NCBI GenBank assembly: GCA_964618105.1
Contig: CAZUAJ010000016.1
Location: forward strand, 1 to 18,139
Direction of reading: 5' to 3'
Length of the DNA: 18,139 nt
Origin: CAG-273 sp964618105
GTDB lineage: Bacteria; Bacillota; Clostridia; TANB77; CAG-508
The notes under the pieces are model-generated. The model was not told where the DNA came from and ran no database searches. It saw only the letters and a list, made by a program, of their open reading frames with translations. Made by a program: the position numbers and the translations under genes. Shown here one piece after another: positions 7,701 through 14,468 of the stretch. The first letter of the stretch is position 1; every line of letters starts with the position of its first letter.

Positions 7701-10592
7701 AGAATCAGAATTTTTTATTTCAACATTTACTGTAACATTACTTTTCTCTCCTACAGTAACAACATTCTGGCTTGTTGTAAGATACTTAAATCCTTTCAGT
7801 TCTTCTTCTGAGTTTGCGACATTTACAAGAATTTCTTTTGTGATTTCACCGGCAAGACTATTGTAAACAGTTATTATGCTTTGTCCTGGCTGAAGTGCTG
7901 TTATATTACATGTTCCAGAAGCAAGACCAGTGATTTCTATATTTTCAGAACCTTGTGTTACTTTCCAAGAAAAAGTACCTGTTGAAGTTGTATTTACAAG
8001 AGAGCAGCCAATAGTTGTTGATTCGCCATTCAAAATATTTACAACATCGTTTTCTGTCGTGATGTAAATAATGTAATTATCAGTCCATTCGTAAAGCTCG
8101 CCGCATTTTGCACTTATTAAAAGAGAATTCATGGACTCTTTGTTTGAAACTTTTATTTTGCTTTTACCTTTTTTGTTTGCAGTAAGAGTTACTGACGAAC
8201 CAGGACTTCCTGCAATTTCAAAAACAGGATCTCCTTCAACAGCGTTTTCATCTTGCATAGTCCAGTTTGTATATAAAGCCATATCAGAAGCACTTATGTT
8301 TACACCTGTAACATTAAGCGTTGTTGATGGCGGATCTGATTCAAATTCATCAGCAAAAGATTCGAGGACAACCGCATTTAAGTTCGTAGTAAGATAACCT
8401 GAATTTTCATCAAATATTTCAGAACTTTCTCCTAATTTCAAAACTGTTACATCAAATTCTACAGAAGTCGAAGTTCCAACGCTTGCCGTAACTGTTGCTT
8501 TACCTTCAGTTACGCCAGAAACTATTGCAGAAGAACAATAAGAAGAGGATGGGTCTCCTTTTACTGTACAAACAGATGAATTTGAACTTGACCAGGAAAT
8601 TCTATCTGTGGAAGAAAGTCCAAATGTTTCAACAGATATTGTTTTTTCTTCATCAGCACTGATTCTGAGATATGTTGAATCAGCATAAATTCCTTTCATG
8701 GAATTAAGTTCTTCTTCAGTATCAGCAGTAAGAACAAGAATTTTTTTATCAGACAAAGCTCCATCCAAATGCGCAGTTACATAAGTCTGGCCAGAGCCAC
8801 TACCACAGGCAGAAATAACAGTTGTCTGTCCCGTGGCCGGAGAAACAGAAACCTTTGAAGAGTCTGCACTAGCCCATTGGATTTTATTTTCATCACCTTC
8901 ATCTTTGTTTCGGACTGTAGCAGAAATTTCCTTTGTTTTTCCGTTCAAAATGCGTATAAGACTTTCATCTGTAGAAATTGTCTTTGGATTTACCAGGGCA
9001 GACTCTGAATAAACTTTGACAGAAATTTCCATGTCATAAAGACATCGAGGATGCGTTACAATGATAGTACATTCACCGGCTTTCAGCGGATTTATAGTTA
9101 AGATTGCAGAACACGATTCACCGGATGAAACAGCGCTTCTTGCGGACCGTGAATCCAAATCAGCAACTTCACCTGTAACATTCTGAATTTCAACAATTCC
9201 GTTGTCTTTTCCGCCTTTTATGTACCATGTAAAATTGGTTGAGGAATCCCCGATATTGTCCTCGCCGTCAACGCCACCAACAAGCCGCACATTTATTTGC
9301 GTCGGCTCTCTTCCAACCTGAGTCATTATATAATTCTGATCTGTTGTGATGTACATTGAAGAGTCGATGGCCGAACCAATCTGGTTCTGAAGAATAACAA
9401 GAAGGTTTCTTGAATATTCAGATTTTTCATGCGAAACGCTTATCTTGAAAGAGCCGTTCTTTTTTCCCTGAATCCTAATGGAATTTCCTGAAGCCGTGCA
9501 GTCAGCAAGACTTTCAACACTTTCAGGAACTGTCCATATGAAACTTTCAGGGTCAACATATCCGTCGTAATTTTCAAGAGAAGCATAAACCGTATACGGT
9601 GTATCGCTTCCGTCAACTAAAAGAGTTGATGAGCTTAATCCGACATAAGTGTTTTTTACAATAGTTGAAACACGGACTATAATATTTAAGTCATATTGAG
9701 AGTTTTCGTGGCTTACAACAATATTTGCAACACCATTTTTCAAAGGAACAATTTCCGCCTCATTAAGATTTGCAGTCATTGAAATTATTTCTTTTGATTT
9801 TTCATCTGCAAAACTCCAAGTAAATCCGTTTTTATAAGTTGCAGAAATAGGATTTACAAGGTCTACAGTTAATATTTTTGAAGAAACTTCATTTTTATTT
9901 ACAGTAAGAACATTGTAATCGGTTGTAATATAAGTTTCTGTAAGTTTATCTGCATAAACATAAACAACAAATGAATATGAATATTTTGTTTTTGGATGAG
10001 AAGCAATAAGTTGTGTACTTCCTGTTTTATTTGCAGTAATAACACAATTATTTCTTGCAGGAGAAATGGAAGCAATAGAAGAATCATTTATAGACCATTC
10101 AAAATCTTCCATATCGGCAATACTTCCGCCATACAAAGAAGCGGAAACAGTTGTTAAATCTCCTGGCATAAGCTGAATTACAGAGTAATTTGAATAAATA
10201 TAGGGATTTTCCGATGCATCATCTCCAGTTGAAATTACAGAAACAAGACAGGTTGCAATAATTCCATTACAAGATGCTTTTATATAAGCTGTTCCACTTT
10301 TTACGCCAGTAATAACAGCACCAAAATTGTCAGTTTTTAAAGAAATAAATTCTTCTTGCCATTCCCAACTAACATTACATTTTCCTTGATTTGTTGAAGG
10401 TGATAAAGTTAGTTTTAAATATTCACTTTCTCCAGTCTTTACGCTCAGTATTTCAGAAGAAAACGTAACTTTTGTAATTTCACTGTTATAATCTTTTCCG
10501 TTTACAGTTTCTTCAACTGTGTTAAAAAATTTACAAGAAAAAAAAAGACAGGATAAAACCGATAATAAAGCAACTTTTTTTAAAATGCTCAT
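4713..10592 (-). CDS. Giant Ig-like (Big) repeat lipoprotein, 1959 aa
   Basis: This complete 1959-residue gene starts at ATG 10592, with GAGGAG 5 nt upstream (10598-10603). The signal peptide ends in LFFSC (Cys 20), so the mature protein should be lipid-anchored. About 15 Ig-like repeats fill residues 38 to 1489; typical units begin YITTDxN and end VSHPKxxYSR followed by alternating hydrophobics. Residues 1490-1959 form a different, beta-rich C-terminal region containing LQLYPGETKPLHYETVPA. At 25 kDa per 230 residues this is a protein of over 200 kDa, able to reach far from the membrane if extended. It follows the secretion-core operon by 61 nt in the same direction. A nine-T run encodes part of the signal peptide, and base composition varies along the gene. 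Adhesion, mating contact or surface-coat functions are all possible; only the lipoprotein and Ig-repeat nature is seen directly. Confidence 0.92.
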   Translation of the reverse strand: MSILKKVALLSVLSCLFFSCKFFNTVEETVNGKDYNSEITKVTFSSEILSVKTGESEYLKLTLSPSTNQGKCNVSWEWQEEFISLKTDNFGAVITGVKSGTAYIKASCNGIIATCLVSVISTGDDASENPYIYSNYSVIQLMPGDLTTVSASLYGGSIADMEDFEWSINDSSIASISPARNNCVITANKTGSTQLIASHPKTKYSYSFVVYVYADKLTETYITTDYNVLTVNKNEVSSKILTVDLVNPISATYKNGFTWSFADEKSKEIISMTANLNEAEIVPLKNGVANIVVSHENSQYDLNIIVRVSTIVKNTYVGLSSSTLLVDGSDTPYTVYASLENYDGYVDPESFIWTVPESVESLADCTASGNSIRIQGKKNGSFKISVSHEKSEYSRNLLVILQNQIGSAIDSSMYITTDQNYIMTQVGREPTQINVRLVGGVDGEDNIGDSSTNFTWYIKGGKDNGIVEIQNVTGEVADLDSRSARSAVSSGESCSAILTINPLKAGECTIIVTHPRCLYDMEISVKVYSESALVNPKTISTDESLIRILNGKTKEISATVRNKDEGDENKIQWASADSSKVSVSPATGQTTVISACGSGSGQTYVTAHLDGALSDKKILVLTADTEEELNSMKGIYADSTYLRISADEEKTISVETFGLSSTDRISWSSSNSSVCTVKGDPSSSYCSSAIVSGVTEGKATVTASVGTSTSVEFDVTVLKLGESSEIFDENSGYLTTNLNAVVLESFADEFESDPPSTTLNVTGVNISASDMALYTNWTMQDENAVEGDPVFEIAGSPGSSVTLTANKKGKSKIKVSNKESMNSLLISAKCGELYEWTDNYIIYITTENDVVNILNGESTTIGCSLVNTTSTGTFSWKVTQGSENIEITGLASGTCNITALQPGQSIITVYNSLAGEITKEILVNVANSEEELKGFKYLTTSQNVVTVGEKSNVTVNVEIKNSDSDVISGYSWRSTNDTVASVSGSGNIAVVYGKTCGSAKIIVENYENCTYPLEIIVNVVDPVAAASDPYISCNNIVTCTVGGDNAVIAAELVGGSSGDETGFTWSVVDSSVAKIYASNDSAQIKALSEGVTQVVVSHPKASVSRSILVICEPKVTTNCYITLTESIIKMSPSDDSKTITATLVNGDADDAYDFKWWADSYDKINMNYSGESCVIEPISAGTVTIHCSHPKVASTKDIILYISNYTDFAFASKYVELVTGIDTFVNMEVPATGVDCEVSYKSSNNSLCTVFGNSSVCTLHPGTVPDGLTSDSCTITATLQTKGGVKQAEAQILVSVTKKDETKPYIGLYPDSSSTIITMNKDEVRNISAKLYGTTVDTTSSGLNWSINNGMGNFIEFTSSKNYGSDVQIRALASGKTTITVTHADENGVAINPMTIYVIVTGVSEPTVTLNYSKLPIYIGEDTQTLQATVQNDTGEELEWRVEDKNQDYFTFTAKGNKASIYALKPGTATVYCTIPSNGSTASCEVEIREAEKIEFFVYDDESNFTYENGTLIDNRTKYYINSLQLYPGETKPLHYETVPAKDKITRIERSENIYVDIKDGGYSETWTDPITQNVYRYPDGVGTISVKGKSTQNENGTVTTLKATTASLQTSSISITNSYNYRFTVDKTIISSTPKEVHNNKEILYVNYELRPACSKIYVTNTTTGEVGRGLSLKNGTYDSNQQCWIIDTHETTDETSSTGIVKGTLQFEVNGEVNCNINLKAINENTVSSGSSTAKADEFGAQNIKIQVYYAKHTFTPTIKRQVPSINQSVYPSTEKNAKYSHYDSATNTIFLGDGEYLTGTVAVNETSEPYSNVYISKVEFKASSSSIRDGIPSVDKLQSERVTGVSVSSSYNSHDFTLYHSHDYAVYSYKDSASSSSWKSVSEGVQNMYKLTIESDKSAEVRNETVKETSYVGYLQITYTNYAAGSGTSTFNIPVYVQVRNCPCADDGDYYKKYSE
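6126..10481 (-). repeat. Array of about 15 Big-type Ig-like repeats in the 1959-aa lipoprotein
   Basis: Repeat starts recognised by eye include NPYIYSNY, TYITTDYN, TYVGLSSS, MYITTDQN, KTISTDES, GIYADSTY, GYLTTNLN, IYITTEND, KYLTTSQN, PYISCNNI, CYITLTES, FAFASKYV and PYIGLYPD. Many units share F-x-W near the middle and SHPK/SHEK/THPR near the end. The order matches the array of the neighbouring lipoprotein unit by unit. Units are diverged at DNA level and boundaries are approximate. Confidence 0.78.
10538..10546 (-). repeat. Homopolymer T9 (coding strand) in a lipoprotein signal peptide
   Basis: Nine consecutive A on the plus strand (T on the coding strand) encode the Phe pair just before Ser-Cys of the lipobox. 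Gain or loss of one base would shift the frame after about 18 codons. Runs of this length can slip during replication. Confidence 0.85.
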
Positions 10593-10653
10593 ATTAACTC
10601 CTCATTTATTCAGTGTATATATTAGTATTATTACCTTTTCGTACACTTAAAAA
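10593..10653 (-). promoter_or_regulatory. 61-nt gap before the giant lipoprotein; possible weak promoter
   Basis: This short AT-rich gap holds the GAGGAG ribosome binding site and a 10-bp sequence, agtgtatata on the plus strand (10612-10621). The same 10-mer overlaps the -10 element of the secretion-operon promoter at 15356-15365. No convincing -35 hexamer lies 17 nt upstream (GAAAAG), so an independent promoter is uncertain. No terminator hairpin separates the operon from the lipoproteins, so read-through is plausible. Confidence 0.3.
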
Positions 10654-10791
10654 TTAAATAAAAAACATCACGCAAGAAGCACAAAACAAAATAACACTTG
10701 CAATAAAAATGCTTATGTTAAATTTATAAACACTTTTGTCATTGTAGCTTTCCTTAGAAAAGCTTTTTTTGATTTTTTCAATAATTTTCAT
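10654..10791 (-). CDS. 45-aa single-pass membrane protein of the secretion operon
   Basis: This small gene starts at ATG 10791, chosen because AAGGAG (10800-10805) sits 8 nt upstream; a further upstream in-frame ATG at 10836 lies inside virB10 and has no such site. The product has a basic N-terminus (KIIEKIKKSF) and one hydrophobic helix, about residues 23-45, ending ILFCASCVMFFI at the C-terminus. That layout suggests a tail-anchored or N-in inner-membrane peptide. Its CASC looks lipobox-like but lies too near the C-terminus to be a lipoprotein signal. The gene begins 16 nt after virB10 stops, so it is probably co-translated. Family not recognised; a role as a small T4SS accessory subunit is inferred from position only. 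Confidence 0.7.
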   Translation of the reverse strand: MKIIEKIKKSFSKESYNDKSVYKFNISIFIASVILFCASCVMFFI

Positions 10792-10807
10792 AAAATTAAC
10801 TCCTTGT

Positions 10808-12622
10808 TTAGTATTTTCTATATTGCTGAGTAACAAGAATATCCTCGCACGGAGGAATTGTAAGATTTTGATTTACAACAATATTTATTTTAGTTCCAGC
10901 CTTAATTTTTATAGTTGGCTGAACATTCATAGCACGGTCAATAAGTTTATCTCCAAGTTCTGCAGTAATACTCTGAGAATTTGCAAGAAGATTTTGAACA
11001 TACTCATTATTTGTATTTCCCATAGAATTTTGAAATTCACTATTTGCAATAGAAAATACACTCATTAAACCAATCGCTTTTAAGTATGCTAAAGGATGGT
11101 CATTTACAAGACCTTTAAGTCCACTTGCACCTTTTGCATCTGTTCCGTTCATACTCCCTAGTTGAATTTGATAACCATCTGGACGAACTAAAGTGTTCCA
11201 AACAACTTGAACTCTACTTTGTGAATAAGAAATACTTGAATTATAAGTTCCATAAAGAACAGAATTTTGTGGAATCAAAAGGAATCGACCATCTTGAGAA
11301 GAATAAATATTTTTTGCAACACGAGCAGTAATTTCGCCAGGAAGGTCTGTGTTTAATTCACTTGTAAGAGTTGCTTCAAAAATTGTTCCTTGCCAAAGCG
11401 AGTTTAAATTAAGCCACTCGCCCTGCCCTGTATTTTGAGCATTACGTCCATTGTTATAGAAAGCGTTTTTTCCAGCTTGGTCATTTTGCGTAGCATAATC
11501 ATTTGTTTGATTACTTCCATAAGCTTTTGAATATGCATCAAGAATATTATTTGTATATTCTTCTTTTGAAGGCATAGTAAAGTTTTGAGTACGAGAAGAG
11601 TTCTGAGTTGTATTTTTTTGAACTGTCTGTTGATAGTCAGTTGAATAACTTGCTTGAGTTGAAGTTAAACCTTTTATACCAGAAATGGTTTTTCCATGAA
11701 GAGAATCATTTCTTGTGTCAGGAATTTCAATAGATGACGAATATCCCCCAGCTTTTCCTGAATTATAGTTTATATTTTGTGGAGTATATGCTTTTTTTCC
11801 ATTCTCTGCTTGGTCAGGAATTACAGGAGGAATCTCAACATCATTATTTGTGTTTTCCGCAGATTTTGGTTCTTCATAATGTTTTTCAGCTTGAGACTTA
11901 TCTTCTTGAGAAATTTCTTGACGCTTTGCAAATGCAGAATAATCAACTCCAGCACGGCGTTCTGCTACAGGTTTTTCTGATTTTTCATTTTTATTTTTTT
12001 TGCCAGGCATTAGAAAAGTTATAAGTACTGCAGCTCCAAAAACAATAATAATAGAAGAAAGTAGAAATTTTTTATTTAAAACTTTAGGTTTTCCAGTCGG
12101 CTTTTTATCTGCATCACCAGCAGATTGCTTTGCTTCAAATTTAATTTCTGCTTCTTTGTCGTTTGTATCTCCTCCTTCGACTTTTTCTTCTTCAGTATGA
12201 TTTTTATTATTTTGGAGTATAGAAGATTCTTTGTTATCAGAATCTACATCATTTTTATGTTTCTCAAATCCATTTTCAGCGAAATCTTTTGATTGTAAAC
12301 TAGAATTATCGTTGTTAGAGTTTTCTGGATTAAACTCATCAATTACATCATTTTTCTGATTTTTATTTTTATCATTTTTAGACTCATTGTTTGTGTTTGT
12401 ATTTTCATTAAAATCAGAATCACCTTTCAAAAAATCAGGAATTTGAATATCACTTTCATCAGTAAAATCTTGCACTTTAGAATTTGATTCATTGTTATTT
12501 TTAGAATCTAAATCTGAATCATCGTCTAAAAAGTTTTCATAAGGGTTATATTCATCTGCTTTTTGACTTGCTTCGTTACATGGAATCATTTCAGAGTCTT
12601 CAATTTCATCATTATTGTCCAT
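10808..12622 (-). CDS. virB10: VirB10/TrbI-family type IV secretion core protein
   Basis: VirB10 spans the inner membrane and periplasm and joins the outer-membrane core complex of type IV secretion systems. The start at 12622 (604 aa) is chosen because GGAG (12628-12631) lies 5 nt upstream; the longer frame from 12664 has no comparable site. Residues 1-185 are a cytoplasmic tail very rich in Asp, Glu, Asn, Ser and Lys. One transmembrane helix follows at about 186-206 (FLLSSIIIVFGAAVLITFLM), then a low-complexity periplasmic linker. The VirB10 beta-barrel domain is at 411-591, with GTIFEATLTSELNTDLPGE, FLLIPQNSVLYGTY, RVQVVWNTLVRPDG, then an antenna-like GLVNDHPLAYLKAIGLMSVF and IKIKAGTKINIVV near the end. 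The gene overlaps the preceding one by 11 nt. The cytoplasmic tail is much longer than usual for the family. Confidence 0.93.
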   Translation of the reverse strand: MDNNDEIEDSEMIPCNEASQKADEYNPYENFLDDDSDLDSKNNNESNSKVQDFTDESDIQIPDFLKGDSDFNENTNTNNESKNDKNKNQKNDVIDEFNPENSNNDNSSLQSKDFAENGFEKHKNDVDSDNKESSILQNNKNHTEEEKVEGGDTNDKEAEIKFEAKQSAGDADKKPTGKPKVLNKKFLLSSIIIVFGAAVLITFLMPGKKNKNEKSEKPVAERRAGVDYSAFAKRQEISQEDKSQAEKHYEEPKSAENTNNDVEIPPVIPDQAENGKKAYTPQNINYNSGKAGGYSSSIEIPDTRNDSLHGKTISGIKGLTSTQASYSTDYQQTVQKNTTQNSSRTQNFTMPSKEEYTNNILDAYSKAYGSNQTNDYATQNDQAGKNAFYNNGRNAQNTGQGEWLNLNSLWQGTIFEATLTSELNTDLPGEITARVAKNIYSSQDGRFLLIPQNSVLYGTYNSSISYSQSRVQVVWNTLVRPDGYQIQLGSMNGTDAKGASGLKGLVNDHPLAYLKAIGLMSVFSIANSEFQNSMGNTNNEYVQNLLANSQSITAELGDKLIDRAMNVQPTIKIKAGTKINIVVNQNLTIPPCEDILVTQQYRKY

Positions 12623-13208
12623 AATTGCTCCTATATTCTTCGTAGTCTTCAGAAAGTTCATCACTGTCTAATACATCATTATCTTTTAAGAATTTTGAAT
12701 AATCTAAATTTTCAAATTCGTCTTTTGAAAGAATTTTTGAATTTTCTGAAGAAGTGGCGATTGAATTGTCATTTTTTAAAACAGGCTTTTTTACCCAATA
12801 ACCAAAAATATCAACCGCAAGACTGACATAAATAAGTGATGTACAAAAAATTGCAATAACAGGCATCATAAAACAGTTTGGATATTTTACTTTTTTAGGT
12901 TTTATCTTAAAAAGCACAAAACTCACTATTGAAATAATAAATTCACTTCCCAAAACAATAAGAGGAAATCCTTTTATAAAACCATAAAATAAAGCAACTA
13001 AGTAAATTCCAAAACAAAGCGAAAAGAAAATCTTAAAAAGTTTTACTTGTTCTTTTCGCTCAGGAGGAACAGTTTTTTCCCACTCTTCTTTCTTTAATTT
13101 ACGCTGCTCTATATCAGTAACAAATTTTTTTCCGCGTTCTGTTTGAGACCATTCTTCTGGACTTAATTTTTTGCTTTCATTGCGTTTAAACCATGAGAAA
13201 ATGCTCAT
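12612..13208 (-). CDS. Unrecognised three-helix membrane protein between virB9 and virB10
   Basis: This 198-residue protein has a charged N-terminal segment (1-55) and hydrophobic helices at about 57-77, 81-101 and 112-132. A basic loop, KIKPKKVK, sits between helices 2 and 3, and the last 60 residues form an acidic tail. By the positive-inside rule the N-terminus and basic loop are cytoplasmic and the acidic tail periplasmic. The start codon directly follows the virB9 stop (TAA then ATG), with AAGGAG inside the end of virB9; its own stop lies inside the first codons of virB10. This tight coupling argues for a secretion-complex subunit in fixed ratio with its neighbours. I recognise no family; it is too small and has too few helices to call VirB6. 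The coding call is firm, the function unknown. Confidence 0.85.
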   Translation of the reverse strand: MSIFSWFKRNESKKLSPEEWSQTERGKKFVTDIEQRKLKKEEWEKTVPPERKEQVKLFKIFFSLCFGIYLVALFYGFIKGFPLIVLGSEFIISIVSFVLFKIKPKKVKYPNCFMMPVIAIFCTSLIYVSLAVDIFGYWVKKPVLKNDNSIATSSENSKILSKDEFENLDYSKFLKDNDVLDSDELSEDYEEYRSNYGQ

Positions 13209-14435
13209 TTAGTTTTCTCCTTCCACAGACTCTGCTGAAGATGCTGAAGTTTTAGAAGATTCAACAGAAGAATTCTTCGGTTCCACAACAATGTCATCGG
13301 AATGAAGCAATGTTTCTTTTTTAAGTTTTGAATTATAAACGGAATTAAAAGAATTTTTCTTATCTGTTGGTGGAAATTCAGAATCTGTTTCTAGTTCAAT
13401 ATCTTCAGTTGCTTCAATCTGATTTTTATTAATTTCTTTAGGTTCTTTGTAACTTTTCTTTTTAATAGTAACTTTTTTATTTCCAACTCGCATCGTAACT
13501 TTTTCGATGAGTTCATTTATGATAATTAAATTTTTATTTACCGAATAATTAATCCTTTCATTTCTATTATTAAAAAGAACAGGACTTGTCATGTGAAGAA
13601 CAGTATCATTCATCACAATGTAAGTATGCTTTCCGTCATCATAAACACGAGTAGGAAGCCAATATGGTTTTCTAAAGGAATATGACATTTTATAATCAAA
13701 AGAAAGATATACTGGATCAACGCCAGTAAGTTCTTTTGACATTTTGTTTGCATTCATTGCATCAGATTTTATTGTAAAAGGCATTGTATTAGGATATTCC
13801 CAACGAACTTGTGTCATATAACAATCTTTAAAAGATTTTAAAAGCATGTGATAAACTCGTTTGTCTGTAATAATGATAAACGATGTAGTAAGACCCGAAT
13901 ATGCTGGTTTTAAGAAGAAGTGTTGAGTATCAACACCATTGCTACGAGAAACACCTGCACCAATTTCCCAAACTTTTTCTTCAGACAAAAAAGGCATTTC
14001 AATAACTTGCTCACCAGGTTCTAAGATTAAATCAGTAACACGGTAAGGTTGGCAGTAAATTTCATAAGTAAAATCAGAATCAAAATCATAATACATTGTT
14101 CCGTGAGTCCATTTGTCTGGAGTTTGAATTGACTCTTCTGTACTTTTTTTAGCAGCCTCTTTTCCCTTTAGGTCAGGTTTGCTTACTTCTTGTTCCGCTG
14201 GATAATAAATAGGTCTGTCTACATAAACAATAGTTTTTGGAATATCAACTTCTTTTAATCTTTCTTGAATTAAAAATTCTTGAACTTCATCGTAAGAGGC
14301 TTTTTTTGCATCTTCTTCATTCTTAAAATCTTCATTTTCTTGCTCATTTTCTGTTCCCATTTTGTCAAAATCTACAGTTTTGCAAGATACTAAAATCAAA
14401 GAAAAAGCTATCATTATTAAAATTATTTTTTTCAT
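13209..14435 (-). CDS. virB9: VirB9/TrbG-family core protein with a lipoprotein signal
   Basis: VirB9 is an outer-membrane core component that pairs with VirB10 and a small lipoprotein, VirB7. The 408-residue product begins with a signal ending LVSC (Cys 18), so this VirB9 should itself be lipid-anchored. The family core spans about 107-325: YYDFDSDFTYEIYCQPYRVT, LILEPGE, VWEIG, FFLKPAYSGLTTSFIIITDKR, then WLPTRVYDDGKHTYIVM, SPVLF and INYSVNKNLIIIN. A hydrophilic extension of about 80 residues (326-408), rich in Lys, Glu and Ser, follows the core. The start at 14435 has GGAG (14445-14448) 9 nt upstream. It lies 33 nt after virB8 and touches the next gene stop-to-start. No separate virB7 is present, so the fused lipid anchor may replace it. 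Confidence 0.92.
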   Translation of the reverse strand: MKKIILIMIAFSLILVSCKTVDFDKMGTENEQENEDFKNEEDAKKASYDEVQEFLIQERLKEVDIPKTIVYVDRPIYYPAEQEVSKPDLKGKEAAKKSTEESIQTPDKWTHGTMYYDFDSDFTYEIYCQPYRVTDLILEPGEQVIEMPFLSEEKVWEIGAGVSRSNGVDTQHFFLKPAYSGLTTSFIIITDKRVYHMLLKSFKDCYMTQVRWEYPNTMPFTIKSDAMNANKMSKELTGVDPVYLSFDYKMSYSFRKPYWLPTRVYDDGKHTYIVMNDTVLHMTSPVLFNNRNERINYSVNKNLIIINELIEKVTMRVGNKKVTIKKKSYKEPKEINKNQIEATEDIELETDSEFPPTDKKNSFNSVYNSKLKKETLLHSDDIVVEPKNSSVESSKTSASSAESVEGEN

Positions 14436-14468
14436 TTTTTTAATCTCCTATATTTTTAATAAAACTTT

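Noticed and set aside
7026..8397. Two plus-strand ORFs of 85 and 88 aa (7026-7283 and 8131-8397)
   Set aside because: They lie opposite the intact 1959-aa gene and read as low-complexity shadows of the repeat coding.
1..10592. Perfect DNA tandem repeats or a CRISPR-like array in the lipoprotein region
   Set aside because: The repeats are protein-level domains of about 300 nt that have diverged; no short identical direct repeats with spacers were seen.
10769..11068. 99-aa plus-strand ORF opposite the end of virB10
   Set aside because: Opposite well-supported minus-strand coding; composition typical of antisense AT-rich frames.
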